Positions 1-5,565 of a stretch of 7,202 bases of DNA are shown here, in pieces. How positions within the stretch are numbered: position 1 is the stretch's first letter; each line of letters opens with the position of its first letter. The stretch comes from Wenzhouxiangella sp. (GTDB lineage Bacteria > Pseudomonadota > Gammaproteobacteria > Xanthomonadales > Wenzhouxiangellaceae). Below the pieces are notes generated by a model. The model worked only from the letters and a program-made list of their open reading frames with translations, made no database searches and was not told where the DNA came from. Where the stretch lies: positions 1-7,202 of the forward strand of contig JAASTB010000118.1 of NCBI GenBank assembly GCA_021767625.1. Reading direction: 5' to 3'. The translations under genes were made by a program, and so were the position numbers.

Positions 1-90
1 GCCAGCGAAGACGGTAAGGAAAAGTTTGTCCGCGACTTCATCGCCGCCTGGAACAAGGTGATGAACGCGGACCGCTTCGATCTCGCCTGA
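1..90 (+). CDS. katG: Catalase-peroxidase KatG, C-terminal end (5' part outside window)
   Basis: The first 29 codons read in frame from base 1 end at TGA 88-90. The peptide includes EKFVRDFIAAWNKVMN followed by DRFDLA at the C-terminus. This closely matches the conserved last helix and terminal DRFDL of bacterial bifunctional catalase-peroxidases, haem enzymes that remove hydrogen peroxide and also have peroxidase activity. Only the tail of the C-terminal, non-haem domain is visible, so no active-site residue can be checked. A strong terminator follows 25 bases after the stop, so this is the last gene of its transcript. The family call rests on a short but distinctive match. Confidence 0.85.
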   Translation, partial: ASEDGKEKFVRDFIAAWNKVMNADRFDLA

Positions 91-114
91 TCCAGCGAGA
101 TCCGTCAGCAACTT

Positions 115-150
115 GACCCCGGTTGCCCCTGGGCACCGGGGTCTTTTTTT
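115..150 (+). terminator. Rho-independent terminator of katG
   Basis: A perfect 9-bp stem, GACCCCGGT (115-123) pairing with ACCGGGGTC (135-143), encloses TGCCCCTGGGC, whose GCC and GGC can pair further. Seven T residues (144-150) follow at once. This is the classical intrinsic terminator layout, and it isolates katG from the next gene. Confidence 0.93.
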
Positions 151-169
151 GCATTCCGTGATCGAATGC
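151..169. repeat. Short inverted repeat after the katG terminator
   Basis: GCATTC (151-156) and GAATGC (164-169) are exact inverted repeats separated by 7 bases, directly after the terminator T-run and about 85 bases before the next start codon. This could be an operator-like site for the downstream gene or chance. No convincing sigma70 promoter pair was found in 151-241. Confidence 0.3.
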
Positions 170-241
170 GCATCCCGTTCTCGCTTCATGTGGGGAATGT
201 CGTTGCCGGAGGTGGCGGCGATTCATGGCCTTTGAGCGAGA

Positions 242-248
242 AAGGGAG
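242..248 (+). promoter_or_regulatory. Ribosome binding site that decides the start at 255
   Basis: AAGGGAG lies 6 bases upstream of ATG 255. It supports that ATG over the in-frame ATG at 225, which has no comparable purine-rich site and would put ten charged residues (MAFEREREIC) in front of a clean signal peptide. Confidence 0.75.
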
Positions 249-254
249 ATTTGC

Positions 255-2744
255 ATGATCCGATGGATGTTGTTTGTGTCGCTGTCTGTGGCGGCCGGCC
301 CGGCGGTTGCGGGGCTGGAGCCGGACCCGGCCTTCGGCGAGGACGGGCGAGTGACGCGGGTTGCCTTCGGGCCGACCGGTGAAGGCGTCGTCGCCATGGA
401 TGTCGACGCGCAGGATCGGGTCGTCAGTGCTTACAGTGGCCTGAGCGGCCGGGGAGTGAGCCGGCATCTCGCAAGCGGCATGCTGGACGGCAATTTCGGC
501 ACGGGTGGCCGGGTCGTCCTGGATTTCGCCGTTCGCGACCTGGTGATCCAGCCGGACGGTCGCATCGTCGTCGTGGGCGGCGATGTCGGCGCCCTGCTCG
601 AACAGGACTGGCGCATCGCCCGCCTGCTTCCCGACGGTAGCCCGGACGCAAGCTTCGGCGATGGCGGAGAGATCGTGCTGGACTGGTTCGGCAGCGGTGA
701 CGAGGCCCTGTCCGTGGCCCTTGCGGCGGATGGCAGCCTGGTGGTCGGTGGTCGCGCGTTCGACCCGAATACGGGAACCGCTTTCGCGGTGGCAGTCTTC
801 GATGTCCAGGGATCGCTTCTCGTCTGGCGCGCCGACAAGCTGTTCGCGGGCACCGCCGATATCTGCAACCGGGTACTGATCCAGCCCGACGACCGGATCA
901 TATGTGCCGGCCTCGCGCGCAATCCGGGCGGCGCGTTGATGGCAGTTGTCCGTTACGAGGCCGACCTGGATGTCGATACGGGTTTCGGCACGGACGGCCT
1001 GGCGACAGTCACGTTTCCCGAGGGGCCGGCCGAAACGAACGATGCGCTCCTGTTGTCGGGCGGGGAAATCCTGCTCGGCGGCTTCGTCGACGACACGGAC
1101 GACTATGCGCTGGCGCTGGCGCGGCTGACGGCTGCGGGCGCGCTCGACGAGGAGTTCTCCACCGACGGTCGGGCCATGGTGCACATCCCGGGCTCTCCAA
1201 CCGAGCTGGTTCGTGGCCTGCTCGTGCACGGCGGCCGGATATACGCGGCGGTGCTCGACGAGGTGCGCTCTGACTTCATCGTGGCCGGATTCACTCCCGG
1301 GGGCGTGCTCGACGGCGCTTTTGGCGATTCGGGCCTGGTGGAGATCGATTTCAACGGTCTGGCGGATCTCAGTCTCGCCATTACCGAGCACCAGGGGCAG
1401 GTGCTCGTCGGCGGCAGCGTCGGCGCCGAACAGCTGGCCGCGCAGACAGATCTGGGGCTGGCCCGGTTGACGGCGAGCGGCGCACTGGATCCTGATTTCG
1501 GCCTCGGCGGGCTCCGCCAGGACGGCCTGACCGGGCCGGTGACTGCCTGGACGACCGATGCCGTGTTCCGCGACGACGGAGGGGTGCTCACGGTCGGCTA
1601 CACGGGGGCCACCTTGAGTTCGCGCGAGTTCCTGCTCAGCGCATTCGATGTGGACGGTTCGCCGGACACGGCGTTTGGCCAGGAGGGTAGCGTGACGGCC
1701 GATTTCGGCAACGACAAGAACGAAGCCCGCGCCGTGGCCCGACTCGCCGACGGGCGTCTGCTGGTGGCGGGCGTCGTGCGCGGCGCGGGCGGCACCGACG
1801 ACTTCGCGGTGGCCCGTTTTCTGGCCGACGGAACACTGGATACCAGCTTCGGCAGCAGCGGCTGGTCGGTGGTCGATCTCGACGGCAGCGCGGATACCCT
1901 GCACGACCTTGAGGTGCAGGCCGACGGTCGAATCCTGCTCGGCGGAGAAGGATATTTCCCCGGCAGCAGCGGCACGCGCGACTTTGCCCTTGTGCGCCTT
2001 TCTTCAGACGGCGCCCTCGATCCGAGCTTCGGCAGTGGCGGCGTGGCCCGGGTATCGGTGGATACTTTCGACGAAACCGCTGCCATCGATCTGCTGGCCG
2101 GCGGAGACATCGTGCTGGGTGGAAGCAGCAGCGGGGACTATGTGGTGATTCGCTTCAACGGCGACGGCAGCCTGGAGACGAGCTTCGGAACCGCCGGCGT
2201 GGCCAGCCACGATTTTCTCGGGCAATATGATTTCATGCGCGACCTGGTCGTGGTCGACGACTGGCAGGGCAAGGGGGAGCGGATCGTTGCAGTCGGCATG
2301 GCGCGCAACGGTGGATCTTCTCCTTCCGACGAGGACTTCGCGGCCGTCATGTTCGACACCGACGGTTCGCCGGAGACGGGCTTCGGCAGCGCTGGACAGG
2401 TCGTCGTCGACCTCAGCGCGGGCCAGGATCAGGCCCTTGCCGTTGCGTTAATGGACTCGAACCTGGTGCTGGCGGGCCGGTCCGGTTCGCCGTCGGATTT
2501 CGCGGCCCTGGCGCTGACGGCCGACGGTCAGGCCGACGCGGCGTTCTTCACGGACGGATCGAGCTTCACGCTGGACTTCGCCGGTTCCAGCGACGAACCG
2601 GCGACTGTGTTGTCGGGAGGCGCCGGATTGCTGCTCGCCGGGCAGTCGTTTCATCCCGGAGAACTCGGCGGCATCCAGAAGATCACGCTGCTGCGGATGG
2701 CCGTCTCGCAACGTCTATTCGAAGATCGCTTCGAATCACCCTGA
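255..2744 (+). CDS. Secreted delta-60 repeat protein (829 aa) with LFEDRFESP tail
   Basis: This is an exported protein of unknown molecular function made almost wholly of delta-60 type repeats, which are predicted to be beta-rich and propeller-like. Residues 1-19 form a signal peptide ending AVA, with cleavage expected before Gly20. The repeat anchor (LD or PD, two residues, FG, two residues, G) has its Phe at residues 27, 81, 134, 244, 301 (FS instead of FG), 356, 415, 474, 532, 592, 644, 710 and 764 (FF instead of FG). Spacing is 52-66 residues. The 110-residue gap between 134 and 244 equals two periods: a degenerate repeat keeps FDVQGSL (182-188) but has lost the FG anchor. That makes 14 repeat positions. 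Between anchors the typical DGRILLGG and DFALVRL strands recur. There is no transmembrane anchor. The C-terminus LFEDRFESP follows the last repeat and is unlike it. The ATG at 255 was chosen for its ribosome binding site and signal peptide. A hairpin and a separate ribosome binding site set off the next gene. The family call is firm; ligand and role are unknown. Confidence 0.9.
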   Translation: MIRWMLFVSLSVAAGPAVAGLEPDPAFGEDGRVTRVAFGPTGEGVVAMDVDAQDRVVSAYSGLSGRGVSRHLASGMLDGNFGTGGRVVLDFAVRDLVIQPDGRIVVVGGDVGALLEQDWRIARLLPDGSPDASFGDGGEIVLDWFGSGDEALSVALAADGSLVVGGRAFDPNTGTAFAVAVFDVQGSLLVWRADKLFAGTADICNRVLIQPDDRIICAGLARNPGGALMAVVRYEADLDVDTGFGTDGLATVTFPEGPAETNDALLLSGGEILLGGFVDDTDDYALALARLTAAGALDEEFSTDGRAMVHIPGSPTELVRGLLVHGGRIYAAVLDEVRSDFIVAGFTPGGVLDGAFGDSGLVEIDFNGLADLSLAITEHQGQVLVGGSVGAEQLAAQTDLGLARLTASGALDPDFGLGGLRQDGLTGPVTAWTTDAVFRDDGGVLTVGYTGATLSSREFLLSAFDVDGSPDTAFGQEGSVTADFGNDKNEARAVARLADGRLLVAGVVRGAGGTDDFAVARFLADGTLDTSFGSSGWSVVDLDGSADTLHDLEVQADGRILLGGEGYFPGSSGTRDFALVRLSSDGALDPSFGSGGVARVSVDTFDETAAIDLLAGGDIVLGGSSSGDYVVIRFNGDGSLETSFGTAGVASHDFLGQYDFMRDLVVVDDWQGKGERIVAVGMARNGGSSPSDEDFAAVMFDTDGSPETGFGSAGQVVVDLSAGQDQALAVALMDSNLVLAGRSGSPSDFAALALTADGQADAAFFTDGSSFTLDFAGSSDEPATVLSGGAGLLLAGQSFHPGELGGIQKITLLRMAVSQRLFEDRFESP

Positions 2745-2752
2745 GGTGACGA

Positions 2753-2779
2753 CCCCGGCGGTTGGGCCGGCCGCCGGGG
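2753..2779 (+). terminator. GC-rich hairpin after the delta-60 gene, possible weak terminator
   Basis: CCCCGGCGG (2753-2761) and CCGCCGGGG (2771-2779) form a perfect 9-bp stem with a 9-base loop, starting 9 bases after the stop codon. No T-run follows directly; the nearest is TTTT at 2793-2796. It may be an inefficient terminator or a 3'-end stabilising stem. The rest of the gap to 2854 shows no promoter that I trust. Confidence 0.5.
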
Positions 2780-2842
2780 CCTGTCCTCGTACTTTTCGCG
2801 GATGCCGCCGCTCTGTGGTAGCCTCGATTGCAGGCATGGTGT

Positions 2843-2848
2843 AGGGAA
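2843..2848 (+). promoter_or_regulatory. Ribosome binding site for the propeller gene
   Basis: AGGGAA lies 6 bases before ATG 2855. It favours this start over the upstream in-frame TTG at 2828, which would add nine residues (MQAWCREWF) ahead of the signal peptide. Confidence 0.6.
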
Positions 2849-2854
2849 TGGTTC

Positions 2855-4012
2855 ATGACTCATGGCGCCTTTGGTCGGGGAGTCATCCTCTCGGTTCTTC
2901 TTGTATTGTTCGCTCAGCCCGCCCGTGCCGAGTCGCTTGTTGCGTTCCTGCCGTACTCGAACGCCACCGATTCGGAGCAGATCGAGCACAGCCTGCTGAT
3001 CGTCGATCTTTCAGTAGGCTTGGTAGCTGAAGAACTGCACTTCGAGGGTCGGGTGCGCAACGTCGATGTCGTCGACGAGCTCGGCACCGTCTACGTGACG
3101 ATCCTGTCGGAGGACGACACCGAAACGCGGGTCTTGGGGCTGGATTTGCAGACCCGCCAGGTCGTTTTCGAGACCCAATTGCCGGGACTCGTGCTCGGTG
3201 TTCACGTCGATGCCGAAACGGGACGCTTGTACGCTACCGATCGATATGCCCAGGAACTGATCGAGATCGATCTCTCCGGCGCGGGATCCTGGCGCCATCC
3301 TACTGGCGGTGCCTTCCATACGATCCAGCCCGTCCGCAATAGCCGGTTCCTGATGGTTTCCGGGGACGACAGCTCGAGAATATGGGACATGGACGAACGG
3401 GCTTTCCTCGACGTTGAACTGGGGCGCTACCGAATGCCGCTTCTGTCGGACGACGGTGACACACTGTATGGCGCCCATATGCTCAACGGGAGAGTCAGCA
3501 AATTGAATTTTCGAACGGGCGAGTTGCTGGGCCTGGCCGACGCCGGCGTCTTCTGGCCCCGGGTAGAACTGCCCGAGTCGGATTCTCGGATTCGGTTCAT
3601 CTCCGGCGTGGCGGCCGGGAAACTGGATTTCGATTCTGGCGGGGCGACGATGGACTTCGGCCTGGCCGATATTCGTTTTCCTTCGGTACTCACGACCCAC
3701 AATGGTCTCATCGTCATGGCCGAGCCCCGGGAGGTCATCATCTGCCCGCCGCTGCTCCCTTGCGACGATCAATCGCCGCCCGCCTCGATTCTCATGTTCG
3801 ATCGTGACGACGGCAACCTGATCCGAGAAGTGGAGATGCCCGCCGGCGGCGTGGTCGTGACATTCGGTCGCGTTCTCAGCGAAACCGCCAGGGGTGCTCC
3901 ACAGCCGGCGAGCGTCCCGGCGATCGGGTCTTGGGGGTTGGTGGCGATGACCCTTCTTATGCTGGTCGCTGCCGGACGTCGCTGGTTGCCCGCGCAGGGT
4001 CTTTCGGGCTGA
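2855..4012 (+). CDS. Secreted propeller-like protein with IPTL-CTERM-like sorting tail (385 aa)
   Basis: The protein opens with a signal peptide (residues 1-25, ending ARA, mature start ESLVAFLPYS). The body resembles YVTN/SMP-30 type beta-propellers. Strand-turn units such as LLIVDLSVGLVAEEL, LGLDLQTRQVVFETQL, GRLYATDRYAQELIEIDL and SILMFDRDDGNLIREVEM recur, each a binding-type strand followed by a turn and a second strand. The C-terminus from residue 354 begins VPAIGSWGLVAMTLLMLVAA, followed by GRRW. This is a Pro/Trp-Gly box, a hydrophobic helix and an Arg cluster, as in IPTL-CTERM (IPTLxxWG) tails, known as substrates of an exosortase-like enzyme. Unusually for the family, eight residues (LPAQGLSG) follow the Arg cluster and Trp. 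The mature protein has only two cysteines, in CPPLLPC, which could form a disulfide in a loop. Its predicted fate is transport across the inner membrane, then tail-dependent sorting. No catalytic motif is evident and the function is unknown. The fold assignment is weaker than the tail assignment. Confidence 0.82.
   Translation: MTHGAFGRGVILSVLLVLFAQPARAESLVAFLPYSNATDSEQIEHSLLIVDLSVGLVAEELHFEGRVRNVDVVDELGTVYVTILSEDDTETRVLGLDLQTRQVVFETQLPGLVLGVHVDAETGRLYATDRYAQELIEIDLSGAGSWRHPTGGAFHTIQPVRNSRFLMVSGDDSSRIWDMDERAFLDVELGRYRMPLLSDDGDTLYGAHMLNGRVSKLNFRTGELLGLADAGVFWPRVELPESDSRIRFISGVAAGKLDFDSGGATMDFGLADIRFPSVLTTHNGLIVMAEPREVIICPPLLPCDDQSPPASILMFDRDDGNLIREVEMPAGGVVVTFGRVLSETARGAPQPASVPAIGSWGLVAMTLLMLVAAGRRWLPAQGLSG
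3914..4009 (+). other. IPTL-CTERM-like C-terminal sorting region
   Basis: This encodes residues 354-385: VPAIGSWG, then about 12 hydrophobic residues (LVAMTLLMLVAA), then GRR. The order short motif, transmembrane helix, basic cluster is the tripartite structure shared by PEP-CTERM and IPTL-CTERM domains. Ile-Pro-Thr-Leu of the consensus is replaced by Val-Pro-Ala-Ile, a conservative variant. The sorting enzyme is not in this window. Confidence 0.75.
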
Positions 4013-4026
4013 CGCGAATGCGGCAA

Positions 4027-4052
4027 GCCGCCGCGGACGAAGTCCGGGCGGC
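4027..4052. terminator. Hairpin between convergent genes, possible bidirectional terminator
   Basis: GCCGCC (4027-4032) plus CGGAC (4034-4038) pair with GTCCG (4042-4046) plus GGCGGC (4047-4052), with one bulged G at 4033 and a GAA loop. These 11 pairs form a very stable stem. It lies between the stops of the convergent genes ending at 4012 and 4102. Neither side has a T-run, so intrinsic termination would be weak. It could act as an RNA 3' stabiliser on either transcript. Confidence 0.55.
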
Positions 4053-4101
4053 ATGGATGAGTTGACGGGTAAATCCCCGGAATCCGGTCGGCGCTGAACC
4101 T

Positions 4102-4848
4102 TCAGCCTTCGTCATGGCTGAGTTCGTCGACCCTGACCCAGATGTCGGCGTAGTAGTCGGCGATCGCTTCGCGGTCGATCTCGCGCATCTTCTTGAGTTC
4201 CTCTTCGCCGAAGTGTTCTTCGAGCATTTTCCAGAATCCGTTGTCGCCGTCGAACTCGCTGAAGCTGGCCGCCGGTGACACGACGTAGATGCCGCTGTGG
4301 TGCTCGCCGCCCACCGACGAGTAGAAGTAGAAGGGCTCGTGCCACTCGTTCTCGCGGGCAGCTTCGGCGTACTTTTTGACGTTATCCAGGAAAGCCCTCG
4401 AGTCCTCGAGCTCGAAGGTGGTTACCCAGGCGATCTTGCGGTCCTTGTCATCATCCACGTGGTAGCTGTGCTCGTCCATGTAGATGTCGAAAGAGGCGTA
4501 GACCTTGTCGACGGCCGCGTGGTAGCGGTCCTTGTACTGCTCGTAGCAGGCGTCGAGTTCCGGCGTTTCGGAATCGAATTCGGACCATCGCTGGTTGCCC
4601 AGCACGAAGGCGTAGCGATTCATGTTGCCGGTCTCCGCGCGGAAGACCCACCACTCCATGCTGTCGTCGGCTTCGGTGATGCATTCGTTCCAGTCGCCGA
4701 CGACCTCACGATATTCGTCGTGCATGTCGCCCTTGACGTATTCCAGGTACACGCGCTGGACCCAGTCTTCGGCTTCCTCGTGTTCGTCCGCGAAGGCCGG
4801 GAAAGCGGCCAGTGAAAGGCAGGTAATGCCGATGGATGCGAGTTTCAT
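4102..4848 (-). CDS. Acidic secreted protein with two related halves, unknown family (248 aa)
   Basis: I do not recognise this family. Residues 1-20 form a signal peptide ending AFA, cleaved before DEHEE. There is no lipobox, so a periplasmic or secreted location is likely. The mature protein is strongly acidic and rich in aromatic residues. It appears to consist of two related halves: WWVFRAETGNMNRYAFVLGN then QRWSEFD (66-92), and FYFYSSVGGEHHSGIYVVSP then AASFSEFD (173-200). Each is preceded by helix-like sequence and followed by an acidic helix (ELDACYEQYKDRY; WKMLEEHFGEEELKKM). This alternation suggests a tandem ferredoxin-like or dimeric alpha/beta barrel fold, as an inference. Cys56 and Cys101 are the only cysteines in the mature chain and could form a disulfide. 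The start is supported by GGAGGG (complement of 4854-4859), 5 bases from the ATG. The GST gene lies 76 bases upstream on the same strand, so co-transcription is possible. Confidence 0.85.
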   Translation of the reverse strand: MKLASIGITCLSLAAFPAFADEHEEAEDWVQRVYLEYVKGDMHDEYREVVGDWNECITEADDSMEWWVFRAETGNMNRYAFVLGNQRWSEFDSETPELDACYEQYKDRYHAAVDKVYASFDIYMDEHSYHVDDDKDRKIAWVTTFELEDSRAFLDNVKKYAEAARENEWHEPFYFYSSVGGEHHSGIYVVSPAASFSEFDGDNGFWKMLEEHFGEEELKKMREIDREAIADYYADIWVRVDELSHDEG

Positions 4849-4878
4849 GATGTCCCTCCCGAAAATGGTCTTGTGGAG

Positions 4879-4902
4879 GGATCAATTCAGCATCGCTGAT
4901 CC
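4879..4902. repeat. Inverted repeat in the gap between the GST and acidic-protein genes
   Basis: GGATCA (4879-4884) and TGATCC (4897-4902) are inverted repeats. An alternative inner stem is TCAGC (4887-4891) with GCTGA (4895-4899). It lies in the 76-base gap upstream of the reverse-strand gene starting at 4848. There is no T-run, so it is not a clear terminator. It could be an operator, a leader hairpin or chance. Confidence 0.3.
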
Positions 4903-4924
4903 GGTAATACCTGTCGAAAGCCTT

Positions 4925-5500
4925 TCAACCCACCGTGGGCGGCGTGTTGGCGAAGTGAGGATACGCCTTGATTCGCTCGAGAAAGGCGGCCAGTTCAATG
5001 TGCCCGGCCAGGTCGATACGCTCGCGGAAGAGGGCCCAGTCCAGGAAGCACCCCAGTCGCAGCTCGCCGTCGGTAAAGCCGTCGGTTCTCGCGGGCAGTG
5101 CACCCGCTCGCCCGTCCAGCGCCTTGAGAATGTCGTGTACCCGCTCAGCTTGCCGGGCCAGGTAGCCGCTCTCGGCGGGCCCGAGTCCGTCTTTCTCGAG
5201 CAGGAACAGGTTGATGGCCGTATCGAGGGCCGTGTTGGTCAGCGCGAACAGGTCGCAGTCCTCTACATCGGGCAGGAATGCCCGGCCTGCCGACTCGCGG
5301 ACGAGTTTCAGGATGGACAGGGAGTCGTTGAGTACGAGTTCGCCGGCCTTCAGGAACGGTACCCGTTTCGCCGGCGCCATGCGGGCGCTCTGTTCGTAGT
5401 CGGTCTCGATCAGCTCGAAATCCTGTCCCGTCTCGGCCAGGGCGATGCGGCAGTGGCGGACATAGGGAGATGTGTAAGTGCCGTAGAGTTGCATGGTCAT
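4925..5500 (-). CDS. Glutathione S-transferase family protein (191 aa)
   Basis: This is a cytosolic GST-fold protein. The N-terminal thioredoxin-like domain (about 1-75) starts MQLYGTYTSPYVRHCRIALA. Ser11 of the TSPYVRHC segment is the likely residue activating or contacting the glutathione thiol. VPFL (47-50) holds the conserved cis-Pro48. LNDSLSIL (57-64) supplies the Asp-Ser pair that binds the gamma-glutamyl group, where many GSTs have Glu-Ser. The C-terminal all-helical domain (about 85-188) includes the DGELRLGCFLDWALFRERID helices, the hydrophobic core typical of the family. At 191 residues it is slightly shorter than common 200-220 residue bacterial GSTs. The substrate cannot be told; it may be a detoxification or stress-linked GST. 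ATG 5500 has AGGGGA (complement of 5506-5511) 5 bases upstream. A second in-frame ATG at residue 3 is an alternative start. It diverges from the permease gene across 65 bases. Confidence 0.88.
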   Translation of the reverse strand: MTMQLYGTYTSPYVRHCRIALAETGQDFELIETDYEQSARMAPAKRVPFLKAGELVLNDSLSILKLVRESAGRAFLPDVEDCDLFALTNTALDTAINLFLLEKDGLGPAESGYLARQAERVHDILKALDGRAGALPARTDGFTDGELRLGCFLDWALFRERIDLAGHIELAAFLERIKAYPHFANTPPTVG

Positions 5501-5565
5501 GCGGGTCCCCTGATTGTGAGAAAGGATTGCCGAGAGGCGGTCAATCTACCGTATGATCTGCGGCC
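5501..5565. promoter_or_regulatory. Divergent promoter region between GST and permease genes
   Basis: All 5' control for the rightward permease gene, and probably for the leftward GST gene, must fit in this 65-base gap. On the reverse strand there is a TTGACC that could serve as a -35 for the GST gene, but the nearest -10-like hexamer (CACAAT) is about 20 bases away, which is too far for a good promoter. The rightward promoter is listed separately. Confidence 0.45.
5527..5557 (+). promoter_or_regulatory. Candidate sigma70 promoter of the permease gene, giving a near-leaderless mRNA
   Basis: TATGAT (5552-5557) matches the -10 consensus at five of six positions. TTGCCG (5527-5532) is a possible -35 with a 19-base spacer, a little long. 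The -10 box ends 8 bases before ATG 5566, so initiation 6-8 bases downstream would start the transcript at or within two bases of the ATG. No Shine-Dalgarno sequence is seen before this ATG, consistent with a leaderless message. Confidence 0.42.

Noticed and set aside
225..254. Upstream ATG start for the delta-60 protein
   Set aside because: It lacks a ribosome binding site and would bury the signal peptide behind ten mostly charged residues; ATG 255 has AAGGGAG at the right distance.
186..1904. Long open frame (572 codons) on the reverse strand opposite the delta-60 gene
   Set aside because: It is antisense to a clear signal-peptide repeat protein, begins at a GTG inside that gene, runs past its 5' end, and has His/Arg/Ala-rich low-complexity content typical of GC-rich shadow frames.
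2717..2736. Inverted repeat ATTCGAA-GATCGC-TTCGAAT at the end of the delta-60 gene
   Set aside because: It arises because the two Phe-Glu pairs of LFEDRFES are both coded TTCGAA, itself a palindrome; coding explains it without a regulatory role.
2828..2854. TTG start for the propeller protein
   Set aside because: It would add MQAWCREWF before a normal signal peptide, while ATG 2855 has AGGGAA 6 bases upstream.
3011..4054. Reverse-strand open frame of 347 codons opposite the propeller gene
   Set aside because: It is Arg/Gly/Pro-rich with no recognisable motif and lies wholly antisense to a gene with a signal peptide and sorting tail.
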